From Streptomyces sp. NRRL S-350 (lineage in GTDB: Bacteria; Actinomycetota; Actinomycetes; Streptomycetales; Streptomycetaceae): DNA of 17,377 nt. Positions 6,758-14,823 of the stretch are shown here, piece after piece; within the stretch, counting starts at the first letter, position 1; each line of letters starts with the position of its first letter. The notes under the pieces were generated by a model that was not told the DNA's origin, ran no database searches, and worked only from the letters and a program-made list of their open reading frames with translations. The position numbers were made by a program, and so were the translations under genes. The stretch lies in contig NZ_JOHO01000091.1 in assembly GCF_000719705.1 (NCBI RefSeq), positions 1 to 17,377 of the forward strand, in the 5' to 3' direction.

Positions 6758-7873
6758 ATGCCACGCCGCTCCGCGACGATGCTCGCTGCCACCCTCCTGC
6801 TCATAGCGCTGCTCTGCGTCTCGGTGCTGATGAAGGTGCCGTACACGGAGATGAGCCCGGGGCCGACGTACAACACGCTCGGCAACCAGGGGGGCAAGCC
6901 GGTGATCAGCATCACGGGGCACGACTCCTACCCGACCACCGGGCACCTCAACATGACGACCGTCCAGGTCACCGGGGCCAAGTACGAGCCCAGCCTGGTC
7001 AACGCGGTGGTCGGCTGGCTGCGCGGCGACGTGCTGGTGGTGCCGCACGACAACGTCTACCCGAAGGGGCAGACGGACGCCGACGCCAAGAAGCAGAACG
7101 CCGAGGAGTTCGCCTCCTCCGAGGACAGCGCCCGCACCGCCGCGCTCAAGCAGCTGGGCGTGCCGGTCGGCAACGAGCTGATCGTCAAGACCGTCACCGC
7201 CGGCGCCCCGGCCGAGGGCCGGCTGCACGCGGGCGACCAGATCGTCGCCGTCGACGGGGCGCCGGTCGGCTCGGTCGACCAGGTGGTCGCCGCCGTCACC
7301 AAGCACAAGCCGGGCGAGTCCGTGGTCTTCACCGTCGTGCCGCGGGTCAAGGACGCGGCCGGCACCGGTGGCGCCGCCCCGGGGACCAGGACCGACGTCA
7401 CCGTCCCGACCGTGCGCGCCAAGGACCTCGACCCGAAGGCCCCCGCCGAGCGGGCCGAGCTGGCGGTGGTCGGCATCGGCACCGGGATCCGGCACACCTA
7501 TCCGTTCCAGATCGACATCGGCCTGCAGGACGTGGGCGGCCCGAGTGCCGGCTTGATGTTCTCGCTCGGCATCATCGACAAGCTGACCCCGGGCGGAGAC
7601 CTCACCGGCGGCCGGTTCGTCGCGGGCACCGGCACCATCGACGACGACGGCAAGGTCGGCCCGATCGGCGGGATCTCGATGAAGCTGATCGCCGCCCGGG
7701 ACGCCGGGGCCCAGTACTTCTTCACCCCGTCCTCGAACTGCGCCGAGGCCACCAAGAGCATTCCGTCCGGGCTGACCCTGATCAGGACGGACACCCTGGA
7801 CGGCGCGTTGAAGTCGCTGGAGCAGATCCGCTCCGGGCAGACCTCCGCACTGCCCGCCTGCCCCGCCGCGTAG
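6758..7873 (+). CDS. YlbL-like PDZ/Lon (S16) domain membrane-anchored protease
   Basis: The protein has 371 residues. Residues 7-25 form an N-terminal signal anchor, so the bulk should face the outside. A family-specific region (26-120, with PYTEMSPGPTYNTLG) is followed by a PDZ domain (about 130-195, with LHAGDQIVAVDGAPV). A C-terminal Lon-type S16 protease domain spans about 245-350. The catalytic dyad is visible as Ser263 in GGPSAGL and Lys309 in GGISMK, so the enzyme should be active. The domain order matches the YlbL family of Gram-positive bacteria. It follows a 63-residue membrane protein gene by 42 bp. Its substrate cannot be told from the sequence. Confidence 0.93.
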   Translation: MPRRSATMLAATLLLIALLCVSVLMKVPYTEMSPGPTYNTLGNQGGKPVISITGHDSYPTTGHLNMTTVQVTGAKYEPSLVNAVVGWLRGDVLVVPHDNVYPKGQTDADAKKQNAEEFASSEDSARTAALKQLGVPVGNELIVKTVTAGAPAEGRLHAGDQIVAVDGAPVGSVDQVVAAVTKHKPGESVVFTVVPRVKDAAGTGGAAPGTRTDVTVPTVRAKDLDPKAPAERAELAVVGIGTGIRHTYPFQIDIGLQDVGGPSAGLMFSLGIIDKLTPGGDLTGGRFVAGTGTIDDDGKVGPIGGISMKLIAARDAGAQYFFTPSSNCAEATKSIPSGLTLIRTDTLDGALKSLEQIRSGQTSALPACPAA

Positions 7874-7894
7874 GGGCCGGCCGCGGCGGGCCCC
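7873..7894. terminator. Possible short hairpin between convergent genes
   Basis: GGGGCC (7873-7878) pairs with GGCCCC (7889-7894) around a 10-nt loop in the 36-bp gap between the convergent PDZ/Lon and PPA1309 genes. It is short, and GC-rich pairings arise easily here. Confidence 0.3.
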
Positions 7895-7909
7895 CACGCG
7901 GCGCGGTCG

Positions 7910-8482
7910 TCAGGAGAAGGTCGCCAGCAGCGCGTCGGTCAGGCCGGGCACCAGGTCCGGGCCGGTCAGCACCTCGCGGGCGACGTCCTTGGAGCGCAGC
8001 CGCAGGGCGATCTCCTTCCGGCCGTCGCGCAGCACGGCGGCGGTGATCCGCACCTCCTCGCGCTTGGGGTGGTTGGCCACCCAGTCGGCGAGCTGGGCGT
8101 CGGTGGCACCCCGCGGGCGGGACTGCTCGGCGCCCGGCGGCAGCATCAGGCGCTCGACGACGAGGGCGCAGCCGGCCACGGCGTCGGGCCAGGCGATGGT
8201 GCCGAGGAACTTGTCCAGCTCCATGCCGGCCGGCAGCTCGTCCTGCTCGACCGGGGTGAGGCCGGGCTCGTCGCCGGCGGAGAGGCCGAGCTGCTCGGCG
8301 ATCCGGGGGTCGGCCTTGCGCAGGGCGGCGCTGTCCACCAGGGCGAACAGCCGGGCCGGGAGGTCCCAGCCGAGGGTGGCGGCGTACTCGTCGATCTCCA
8401 GCGCGGCCCGGGTGAGCGGGGTGGCGGCCGGGAGCTTGGAGACGTCGTCGGGGGAGTTGTTCAGATCAGACGCGTCGGACAT
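7910..8482 (-). CDS. PPA1309 family protein, function unknown
   Basis: The protein has 190 residues and no signal peptide or membrane segment. It begins with about 20 low-complexity residues, followed by the conserved family core: TRAALEIDEYAATLGWD (24-40), MELDKFLGTIAWPDAVAGC (87-105) and LVVERLMLPPGAE (107-119). The basic segment HPKREEVRITAAVLRDGRKE (138-157) precedes the C-terminal helices. The family is common in actinobacteria, and I know of no established role. The ATG at 8482 has GAGGA 7 nt upstream. It is divergent from the UPF0182 gene across a 202-bp gap, an arrangement that may share regulation. No catalytic motif is visible. Confidence 0.88.
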   Translation of the reverse strand: MSDASDLNNSPDDVSKLPAATPLTRAALEIDEYAATLGWDLPARLFALVDSAALRKADPRIAEQLGLSAGDEPGLTPVEQDELPAGMELDKFLGTIAWPDAVAGCALVVERLMLPPGAEQSRPRGATDAQLADWVANHPKREEVRITAAVLRDGRKEIALRLRSKDVAREVLTGPDLVPGLTDALLATFS

Positions 8483-8609
8483 GCCCCAATCCTCACACGG
8501 CGGGCGGGGCACGGCCGCCGGGCGGTCCGGCGGGACGGGCCGGGCGGTCCGGGCGGGCCCGGGGTGAGGGCGCCGGGGGCGGGGGCCGCCGTAACCGTCT
8601 GCTAACGGT

Positions 8610-8637
8610 GGGAACTCGACCGAAGCCTGGTTAAGTT
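8610..8637 (+). promoter_or_regulatory. Possible promoter of the UPF0182 gene
   Basis: TAAGTT (8632-8637) fits a Streptomyces -10. Alternatively, GGGAAC (8610-8615) followed after 19 bp by GTT (8635-8637) resembles an ECF-type promoter of the SigE/SigR sort. An ACCGT/ACGGT dyad (8594-8609) lies immediately upstream. None of these is decisive. Confidence 0.25.
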
Positions 8638-8684
8638 GCTCTGACGACCGACCGATTCCCAGACGACACAGCTGAGGTGCCACC

Positions 8685-11600
8685 GTGGTATTCCAGATGC
8701 CGGAACGCTCAGGGCCGGGTTTCCGGCGAAGGGTAGGGCCGCCCTCCCGGCGGGCGCGGGTGGCCCTGCTGACCCTGGGCGTACTCGCGGTGCTGTTCCT
8801 GCTGTTCGTCATGTTCGCGGGCTTCTGGACGGACTGGCTGTGGTTCAGGTCGGTCCACTACTCCTCGGTGTTCACCACCCAGCTGTGGACGAAGATCGGG
8901 CTGTTCGGCGTGTTCGGCCTGCTGATGGCGGTGATCGTCGGCTTCAACATCTGGCTGGCGCACCGGCTCCGGCCACCGCTGTCGGCGATGTCGGTGGAGC
9001 AGCAGAGCCTGGACCGCTACCGGGCGGGCCTGGCGCCGTTCAAGCGCTGGGCGCTCGTCGGCGTCTCGCTGGTGATCGGCCTGGTGGCGGGCGCCGCGGC
9101 GTCCGGGCAGTGGCGGACCTGGCTGATGTGGACGAACGCGACGTCCTTCGGTGAGAAGGACGCCCAGTTCGGCATGGACGTCTCCTTCTACGCCTTCGAC
9201 CTGCCGTTCTACGAGTTCGTGCTGGGCTTCGCGTTCAGTGCGGTGATCGTGTCGCTGCTGACGTCGGCGCTGGTGCACTACCTGTACGGCGGGCTGCGGC
9301 TGCAGGGCCCGGGCCGGCGGGCGAGCGCGGGCGCGCAGGGGCACCTCGCGGTGCTGCTGGGCGTGTTCGTGCTGCTGAAGGCCGTCGCCTACTGGCTGGA
9401 CCGGTACGCGCTGGCGGTCAAGACCGGTTCGTACAAGGGCGTCTCGGGCTGGACGGGCCTGCGCTACGTGGACGCCAACGCGTTCCTGCCGGCGAAGACC
9501 ATCCTGTTCTTCGTCGCGATCATCTGCGCGGTGCTGTTCTTCCTGACGCCGATCCGCCGCACCTGGGCGCCGGCCCTGATCGGGCTGGGGCTGATGGTGC
9601 TGTCGGCGGTGCTGATCGGCGGCCTGTACCCGGCGATCGTGCAGCAGTTCCAGGTCAAGCCGAACGAGCAGGCCAAGGAGACGCCGTACATCCAGAAGAA
9701 CATCGACGCGACGCGGCAGGCGTACGGGATCGCGGCGGCGCAGACCACGCCGTACAGCCCGCAGGGCTCGACCAGCGGTGACGCCCTCAAGCCGGACGCG
9801 CAGACCATCGCGGACGTCCGGCTGCTGGACCCGAATATCGTCTCGCAGACGTTCCAGTCGCTGGAGCAGCAGCGCAACTACTACGCCTTCCCGAGCACGC
9901 TGGACGTGGACCGCTACGGCAAGGGCGCGGACAAGCAGGACACCGTGATCGGCCTGCGCGAGCTCGACCTCAACGGCGTGCAGCGCAACTGGATCAACGA
10001 CCACTTCAAGTACACCCACGGCTACGGCGCGGCCGTCGCCAAGGGCAACCAGGTCGACGACAAGGGCGGGCCGGTGTTCACCGAGTCCGGCCTGCCGGCC
10101 ACCGGCGCGCTGGGCGACTACGAGCAGCGGATCTACTACGGCGAGAAGACGACGACGTACTCGATCGTCGGCGGCTCGAACAAGGAGATCGACTACACCG
10201 ACGTCAAGACCGGCCAGAACGTGCAGTACACCTACGGCGGCGCCAGCGGTGTCTCGCTGGACAACCCGATCACCCGGGCCGCGTACGCGGTGCGCTTCAC
10301 CGAGCCGCAGATCCTCTACGCGGGGGCGATCACCGACGGCGCCAAGGTGATCTACAACCGGACGCCGAAGGAGCGGGTGGAGAAGGTCGCGCCGTGGCTG
10401 TCGATCGACGCCGACCCGTACCCGGTGGTGCAGAACGGCCACGTGGTGTGGGTCGTCGACGGCTACACCACGTCGGACGGCTTCCCGTTCTCGTCGAAGA
10501 CGACGCTGGGCGCCGCGACCAAGGACTCGCTGACCAACCAGCGCGGCGAACTGCTGACCGTCGCCAACCAGGTCAACTACATCCGCAACTCGGTCAAGGC
10601 CACGGTGGACGCCTACACCGGCGAGGTGAAGCTCTACCAGTGGGACGACAAGGACCCGGTGCTGAAGACCTGGATGAAGGCCTTCCCGGGCACCGTCGAG
10701 CCGAAGGCGGACATCCCGCAGTCGCTGCTGCCGCACCTGCGCTACCCGCAGGACATGTTCAAGGTGCAGCGCGACCTGCTCGGCCAGTACCACGTGACCG
10801 ACGCCAACTCGTTCTTCAACGGCAGCGACATCTGGCAGGTCCCGGTGGACCCGACCAGTGACACCAAGCAGGTCCAGCCGCCGTACTACGTGACGGTGCG
10901 GATGCCGGACGCCGCCGCCGCGAGCTTCTCGCTGACCAGCACCTTCGTGCCCAACGGGCGCCCGAACCTGGCGGCGTTCATGGCCGTCAACGCGGATCCG
11001 GGCGACGACTACGGCAAGATCCGCGTCCTGAAGATGACGGGCGAGTCCGGTGCCCCCGGCCCCGGCCTGGTGCAGTCGAAGTTCAACTCCCGCCAGGAGG
11101 TGGCCTCGCAGATCTACGCGCTGAAGACCGGCGGCGACACCGAGCTGGAGTACGGCAACCTGCTGACCCTCCCGGTCGGCGGCGGGCTGCTCAACGTCGA
11201 GCCGGTGTACGTGCGCGGACGCGGCGCCAAGTACCCGACGCTGCAGAAGGTCCTGGCGGTGTACGGGGACGACAACGTGGCGTTCGAGAACACCCTGGAG
11301 GACGCGCTGAAGAAGCTGTTCGCCGGGCAGGCCCCGCCGGCGACGCCGGTCGCGCCGTCCAACCCGGGCAGCGGGACGGCCCCGACCGCCCCGACGACGC
11401 CGACCTCCCCGGCGACGCCGACGCCCGGGCCCACCGCACCGGCCACGCCGGCGCCGGGCGGCACGATCTCGCCGGAGCTGCAGAAGGCGCTCTCGGACGC
11501 GGCGAAGGCGTACGGCGACAGCCAGACCGCGTTCAAGAACGGCGACTGGGTGGCCTACGGCAACGCCCAGAAGGCCCTGGGCGACGCCCTGAAGGCGGCG

Positions 11601-11693
11601 GACGCCGCCCGGGGCGCCGGCCCGGCTCCGACCCCGGGTGCGACCCCAGCCCCGGGGGCCACCGGCACCGGATCGCCGAGCCCCCAGCCGTAG
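8685..11693 (+). CDS. UPF0182 family membrane protein
   Basis: The protein has 1002 residues, near the usual length for the family. Seven transmembrane helices are visible at about 26-48, 70-94, 121-141, 173-201, 219-240, 269-290 and 295-319. A large extracellular part (about 320-880) follows. Residues 882-927 form a Pro/Thr/Ala linker. A short helical module then appears (930-975, [19 protein letters not shown] and onward), and the end is another Pro/Gly-rich tail. The GTG start has GAGG 7 nt upstream. UPF0182 (COG1615) proteins are widespread in actinobacteria and lack a firmly established function. The C-terminal module after the linker could bind the cell wall or a partner, but that is a guess. 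The next gene is the tRNA-fMet, 81 bp away. Confidence 0.93.
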   Translation: MVFQMPERSGPGFRRRVGPPSRRARVALLTLGVLAVLFLLFVMFAGFWTDWLWFRSVHYSSVFTTQLWTKIGLFGVFGLLMAVIVGFNIWLAHRLRPPLSAMSVEQQSLDRYRAGLAPFKRWALVGVSLVIGLVAGAAASGQWRTWLMWTNATSFGEKDAQFGMDVSFYAFDLPFYEFVLGFAFSAVIVSLLTSALVHYLYGGLRLQGPGRRASAGAQGHLAVLLGVFVLLKAVAYWLDRYALAVKTGSYKGVSGWTGLRYVDANAFLPAKTILFFVAIICAVLFFLTPIRRTWAPALIGLGLMVLSAVLIGGLYPAIVQQFQVKPNEQAKETPYIQKNIDATRQAYGIAAAQTTPYSPQGSTSGDALKPDAQTIADVRLLDPNIVSQTFQSLEQQRNYYAFPSTLDVDRYGKGADKQDTVIGLRELDLNGVQRNWINDHFKYTHGYGAAVAKGNQVDDKGGPVFTESGLPATGALGDYEQRIYYGEKTTTYSIVGGSNKEIDYTDVKTGQNVQYTYGGASGVSLDNPITRAAYAVRFTEPQILYAGAITDGAKVIYNRTPKERVEKVAPWLSIDADPYPVVQNGHVVWVVDGYTTSDGFPFSSKTTLGAATKDSLTNQRGELLTVANQVNYIRNSVKATVDAYTGEVKLYQWDDKDPVLKTWMKAFPGTVEPKADIPQSLLPHLRYPQDMFKVQRDLLGQYHVTDANSFFNGSDIWQVPVDPTSDTKQVQPPYYVTVRMPDAAAASFSLTSTFVPNGRPNLAAFMAVNADPGDDYGKIRVLKMTGESGAPGPGLVQSKFNSRQEVASQIYALKTGGDTELEYGNLLTLPVGGGLLNVEPVYVRGRGAKYPTLQKVLAVYGDDNVAFENTLEDALKKLFAGQAPPATPVAPSNPGSGTAPTAPTTPTSPATPTPGPTAPATPAPGGTISPELQKALSDAAKAYGDSQTAFKNGDWVAYGNAQKALGDALKAADAARGAGPAPTPGATPAPGATGTGSPSPQP

Positions 11694-11733
11694 CCGCGGT
11701 GCCGGCTCCGGCCTGTCGACTGCGGTAACCGTT

Positions 11734-11763
11734 TTCCGTTCCACCCCGCGTCCGTGCTAGAGT
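11734..11763 (+). promoter_or_regulatory. tRNA-fMet promoter
   Basis: The -10 TAGAGT (11758-11763) matches the Streptomyces consensus TAG-Pu-Pu-T exactly. TTCCGT (11734-11739) at 18-bp spacing is a moderate -35. Transcription would start near 11770, about 5 nt before the mature tRNA. Confidence 0.6.
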
Positions 11764-11774
11764 TCAACTACCGA

Positions 11775-11848
11775 CGCGGGGTGGAGCAGCTCGGTAGCTC
11801 GCTGGGCTCATAACCCAGAGGTCGCAGGTTCAAATCCTGTCCCCGCTA
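11775..11848 (+). tRNA. tRNA-fMet (initiator, anticodon CAU)
   Basis: The 74-nt sequence folds as a full cloverleaf. The acceptor arm CGCGGGG pairs with CCCCGCT except at 1:72, where C faces T. The D arm is GAGC/GCTC with loop AGCTCGGTA, the anticodon arm is CTGGG-CTCATAA-CCCAG, and the T arm is GCAGG-TTCAAAT-CCTGT. Three features mark it as the initiator: the unpaired 1:72 end, the A11:T24 pair in the D stem and the three G:C pairs at the base of the anticodon loop. The discriminator is A. The 3' CCA is not encoded, so it must be added after transcription. Confidence 0.97.
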
Positions 11849-11854
11849 CAAAGG

Positions 11855-11890
11855 CCAGAGGCCCGGAGGATCCTTCCTCCGGGCCTCTGG
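11855..11890 (+). terminator. 16-bp hairpin terminator of tRNA-fMet
   Basis: CCAGAGGCCCGGAGGA (11855-11870) pairs perfectly with 11875-11890 across the loop TCCT. It starts 6 nt after the tRNA, and the short TGTTT run after it fits a terminator. Confidence 0.92.
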
Positions 11891-12213
11891 TGTTTCCGGG
11901 CCTTCTCCCCCGTAAGCGGTGGGAACCGCTCCGGTACTATCGACCGTCGCCAAGGAGGACGGCAGCGGGGTTTGTGAGGCGGAAGTGTCGGGAAATCGAC
12001 AAAGCGCCGAAGCAATTTCGTCGGCTTCGGGTCGGCCCCGCCCGAATTCGGCCGGGGCAGGTGCACGCGGGTAGCGGGTGATGCGACGATGGGACACATG
12101 GGGGACGGCGCGCGGCCGCTGACCGGCCGTCGGGTCCGGCGCCTCTCCTGGCAGTCCCCCCGGCCGCTCGCCGGGACGCGATGCCGCGACACTCTGGGGG
12201 AGCGGGAGTCGGC
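11891..12213 (+). other. 323-bp gap with dyads, orphan SD and possible promoter
   Basis: This stretch holds an AGCGGT-GGGA-ACCGCT dyad (11915-11930) and a -10-like TACTAT (11935-11940). A perfect AAGGAGG (11952-11958) has no start codon within 14 nt. Two potential hairpins follow: CCGAAGC/GCTTCGG (12007-12030) and a near-palindrome at 12035-12058 centred on CCGAATTCGG with one C:C mismatch. A 39-codon frame (12098-12217) then runs into the next gene. It could be a structured leader or a small RNA; neither is proven. Confidence 0.4.
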
Positions 12214-12217
12214 ATGA
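12098..12217 (+). CDS. Possible 39-residue upstream ORF
   Basis: An ATG at 12098 opens an Arg-rich 39-codon frame whose TGA overlaps the ATG of the Sel1-repeat gene as ATGA, the pattern of translational coupling. There is no ribosome binding site, though the start could be leaderless. A frame this short in GC-rich DNA can occur by chance. Confidence 0.25.
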   Translation: MGDGARPLTGRRVRRLSWQSPRPLAGTRCRDTLGERESA

Positions 12218-14187
12218 GGCTGATCGGCAAGTCAGGCGCCAAGTCCGCGGCAGCCGCCGAAGCGGACACCGACGCCTGGGCGGAGAGCCCGGAGAACCCC
12301 GACAGCCGCCCCGGAGCCCTGCCCGCCCAGCGCACCAGCGGACTGTCCGAGCGCCCCGCCCCCGGCTGCGGCCCCGACAGCCTCATCCACGTGCCCACCC
12401 GTCAGTACGCCGCCGCCGTCGGCGCGTACGGCGACCGGCCCGGCGAGGAGCCGGCCTCCGGCGCCGCGCTCGACCCGGCCGGCCTGGACCCCACCAGCTT
12501 CGAGACCGCCCTGGCCGCCCGGGAGTCCGCCGCGCTGGAAGCCCGGCACCGCCAGGCCGCCGACGACGGCGATCCGGACGCCGCCGGCCGGCTGGGCACC
12601 CTGCTGCTGCGCCGAGGCGACCTGGAGGACGCCGAGCCGTACCTGCGCGCCGCCGCGGCGGCCGGGGTGCGCGCGGCCGCCAACAACCTCGGCGTGCTGC
12701 TCCACCAGCAGGGTCACCGGGCCGAAGCCGGCCAGTGGTGGCGCCAGGCGGCCGTCGCCGGCAGCGCACCCGCCGCGCACGCGCTCGGACTGCAGCTGCG
12801 CGACCAGGGCGAGGAGGAGGCCGCCGAGTACTGGCTGCACTTCGCCGCCGACCACGGACACCCGCTGGGCGCCTACGCGCTGGGCGACCTGATGGAGCAC
12901 CGACGCGACGTGCGGGCCGAACGCTGGTTCAAGGTCTCCGCCGACGCCGGGCACCGGGAGGCCGCCTACCGGCTCGCCCGGATGCGCGAGGCCGCCGGGG
13001 ACAAGGAGACCGCCGAGGCCTGGTACCGCACCGCCGCCGCCCGCAGCCACGCCCGCGCCGCGCTGCGCCTGGGCGTGCTGCTGGAGGAGCGCGCCCGCAC
13101 CGACCGGTCGCTGCTGGACGAGGCGGCCCGCTGGTACCGGCAGGCCGCCCAGAACGGGGAGCCGCGCGCCGCCTGCGCGCTGGGCTTCCTGCTGCGCGAC
13201 TCCGGGGAGGTGGCCGCCGCCGCCGAATGGTGGCGCGAGGCCGCCGAGGCCGGGGACGGCAACGCCGCCAACGCCCTCGGCGCCCTGCACGCGAGCCGCG
13301 GCCGGGCCGGGGAGGCCGAGCGCTGGTACCGCGCCGCGCTGGACGCGGGCGACCAGAACGGGGCCTTCAACCTCGGCCTGCTCTGCGCCGCCACCGGCCG
13401 CGAGCAGCAGGCCGAGCAGTGGTACCGCCGGGCCGCGTACGCCGGGCACCGCGAGGCGTGCAACGCGCTGGCCGTGGTGCTCCTGCAGCGCGGCGACGAG
13501 TCCGGAGCCGAGCCGTGGTTCTCCAAGGCCGCCGAGGCCGGCAGCGTGGACGGCGCCTTCAACCTCGGCGTCCTGTACGCCGGACGAGGCGACCAGCGGC
13601 AGGCCCAGGAGTGGTACGCACGGGCCGCCGCCGAGGGGCACGGCGAGGCGGCGCTGCAGCTGGCCGTCGCCCAGGAGCAGCGCGGCAACCTGTCCGGGGC
13701 GCTGGAGCGCTACCGGCAGGCGGCGGCGGGCGGCTCGGCCGAGGGGGCGTTCCGGCTGGCGTCGCTGCTGGACCGCCGCGGGGACGCGGACGCGGAAGCC
13801 GAGCACTGGTACGCGCTCGCGGCCGACGCCGGGCACCGGCGGGCGCAGGTGCGGATGGGCGTGCGGGCGGCCGAGCGCGGGGCGCTGGAGATCGCCGAGA
13901 GCTGGTACCGGCGGGCCGCCGAGGCCGGAAGCCGCAGCGCCGCGTTCAACCTCGGGCTGCTGCTGGCCCGGCAGGACAGCGAGGCCGAGGCGATGCTCTG
14001 GTACACCCGGGCCGCCGACGCCGGGCACGGGCGGGCCGCCCTGCGCCTCGCGCTGCTGGCGCTGCGCCGGGGCGAGCCGGTGCAGGCGGAGAACTGGTGC
14101 CGGCGGGCGATCGACTCCGGGCCGGCCGAGGTCGCGGAGCGGGCCGGGCGGCTGCTGGGTGCGCTGCACGCGGAGCTGAGCGCTTAG
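12214..14187 (+). CDS. Tandem Sel1/TPR-like repeat protein
   Basis: The protein has 657 residues from the ATG at 12214, chosen because GGGAG lies 5 nt upstream; the in-frame ATG at 12181 lacks one. Residues 1-120 are Ala/Pro/Glu-rich and probably disordered. Residues 121-637 are 16 consecutive repeats, nearly all 32 residues long, with the pattern AFNLGLLLxxxGxxxxAExWYRRAAxAGH. A 20-residue cap follows. Such repeats stack into an alpha solenoid that binds other proteins. There is no signal peptide, so it is likely cytoplasmic. No enzyme domain is attached, and the partner is unknown. The start overlaps a possible small upstream frame. Confidence 0.92.
   Translation: MRLIGKSGAKSAAAAEADTDAWAESPENPDSRPGALPAQRTSGLSERPAPGCGPDSLIHVPTRQYAAAVGAYGDRPGEEPASGAALDPAGLDPTSFETALAARESAALEARHRQAADDGDPDAAGRLGTLLLRRGDLEDAEPYLRAAAAAGVRAAANNLGVLLHQQGHRAEAGQWWRQAAVAGSAPAAHALGLQLRDQGEEEAAEYWLHFAADHGHPLGAYALGDLMEHRRDVRAERWFKVSADAGHREAAYRLARMREAAGDKETAEAWYRTAAARSHARAALRLGVLLEERARTDRSLLDEAARWYRQAAQNGEPRAACALGFLLRDSGEVAAAAEWWREAAEAGDGNAANALGALHASRGRAGEAERWYRAALDAGDQNGAFNLGLLCAATGREQQAEQWYRRAAYAGHREACNALAVVLLQRGDESGAEPWFSKAAEAGSVDGAFNLGVLYAGRGDQRQAQEWYARAAAEGHGEAALQLAVAQEQRGNLSGALERYRQAAAGGSAEGAFRLASLLDRRGDADAEAEHWYALAADAGHRRAQVRMGVRAAERGALEIAESWYRRAAEAGSRSAAFNLGLLLARQDSEAEAMLWYTRAADAGHGRAALRLALLALRRGEPVQAENWCRRAIDSGPAEVAERAGRLLGALHAELSA
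12574..14124 (+). repeat. 16 in-frame ~96-bp coding repeats
   Basis: The repeats encode residues 121-637 of the Sel1-like protein. Thirteen units are 32 codons long. Exceptions are unit 4 (31), unit 6 (37, with an insertion around residues 294-302) and unit 13 (33). Recurrent codes are AxxLGxLL at the first helix and AExWYRRAAxAG at the second. Confidence 0.85.
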
Positions 14188-14273
14188 CGAGCCGGGTGCG
14201 GCACGGGTGCGGCCAGGGTGCCGCCGGCGGGTCGTCGGTGGGCCTTCGGCGGCGCCGCGGCTCAGGAGCGGCC

Positions 14274-14318
14274 GGTCAGGGGCGCCGGGGTCAGGGGTGC
14301 CCGGGTCAGGGGCGGCAG
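14274..14318. repeat. Three tandem 15-bp units over the catR 3' end
   Basis: GGTCAGGGGCGCCGG (14274-14288), GGTCAGGGGTGCCCG (14289-14303) and GGTCAGGGGCGGCAG (14304-14318) are adjacent. The third unit contains the stop codon of the Fur-family gene. Because 15 is a multiple of three, the other two carry further stops in the same frame. Confidence 0.8.
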
Positions 14319-14719
14319 TCGGGGCACCGGCCGCGGTAGGTGACCTCGGCGGCGGTGACGGCGAAGCCGTAGCGCTCGGCGGCGGGCAGTGCGGCGAGCG
14401 GATCGCCGTGCGGGTGGACGTCGCGGACGGCGCCGCAGTCGGAGCAGACCAGGTGCTGGTGGGCGCGGTGGGCGTTGGGGTCGTAGCGCCGGGCGCGGCC
14501 GTCGGTGGCGACTTCCAGGACCTCCCCGAGGGAGACGAGTTCGCCGAGCGTGTTGTAGACGGTGGCGCGGCTGATCTCGGGCAGTCGGGCCGCGGCCCTG
14601 GCGTGCACCTCGTCGGCGGTGAGGTGCACGTGCTCGCCGTCGAGGACCTCGGCCACGACGCGGCGCTGCGCGGTCAGCCGCCAGCCGCGCTCGCGCAGTC
14701 TCTCCAGCAGATCGCTCAT
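14306..14719 (-). CDS. catR: Fur/PerR-family peroxide-responsive repressor (CatR-like)
   Basis: The protein has 137 residues. The N-terminal winged helix (1-80) has the recognition helix SRATVYNTLGEL (50-61). The C-terminal dimerisation domain has the regulatory-metal region HRAHQHL (84-90) and two CxxC pairs (Cys92/95 and Cys132/135) for structural zinc. An Asp at 100, in VRDV, is at the place where PerR-type sensors have Asp rather than Glu. This points to metal-catalysed peroxide sensing rather than iron sensing. The gene is divergent from a catalase gene and shares its promoter region, which holds a perfect dyad that fits its operator. The symbol follows the Streptomyces catR-catA arrangement and is based on context. 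Confidence 0.88.
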   Translation of the reverse strand: MSDLLERLRERGWRLTAQRRVVAEVLDGEHVHLTADEVHARAAARLPEISRATVYNTLGELVSLGEVLEVATDGRARRYDPNAHRAHQHLVCSDCGAVRDVHPHGDPLAALPAAERYGFAVTAAEVTYRGRCPDCRP

Positions 14720-14758
14720 GGCATCCAGAGTAAGCCAGGTCCGGTATTGGTGCCAGTG

Positions 14759-14786
14759 TTGACTTGGACAAAGTCCAAGTTAGGAT
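14759..14786 (+). promoter_or_regulatory. Catalase promoter with embedded repressor operator
   Basis: The -35 TTGACT (14759-14764) and -10 TAGGAT (14781-14786) are 16 bp apart, and both are close to consensus. Between and overlapping them lies the perfect dyad ACTTGGAC-AAA-GTCCAAGT (14762-14780). Binding of the divergent Fur-family repressor here would block RNA polymerase and probably also affect its own gene. The binding itself is inferred. Confidence 0.8.
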
Positions 14787-14823
14787 CGTGTCATCACGAC
14801 CGGATCCCGTGGAGGCACCCGTA

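Noticed and set aside
8709..11744. 1011-residue antisense protein opposite the UPF0182 gene
   Set aside because: It is a long open frame produced by GC bias, with no domain and an Arg/Val/Gln-rich composition; the plus-strand frame has seven membrane helices and a ribosome binding site.
11775..11890. Integration (att) site or genomic island at the tRNA
   Set aside because: No integrase gene or duplicated tRNA 3' end is present; the inverted repeat involves the 5' end instead.
12574..14124. CRISPR-like array
   Set aside because: The ~96-bp periodicity is in-frame coding for Sel1-like repeats; there are no identical repeats with unique spacers and no cas genes.
12232..14169. Antisense protein opposite the Sel1-repeat gene
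   Set aside because: Its repeats merely mirror the sense-strand repeat; there is no start signal and no recognisable fold.
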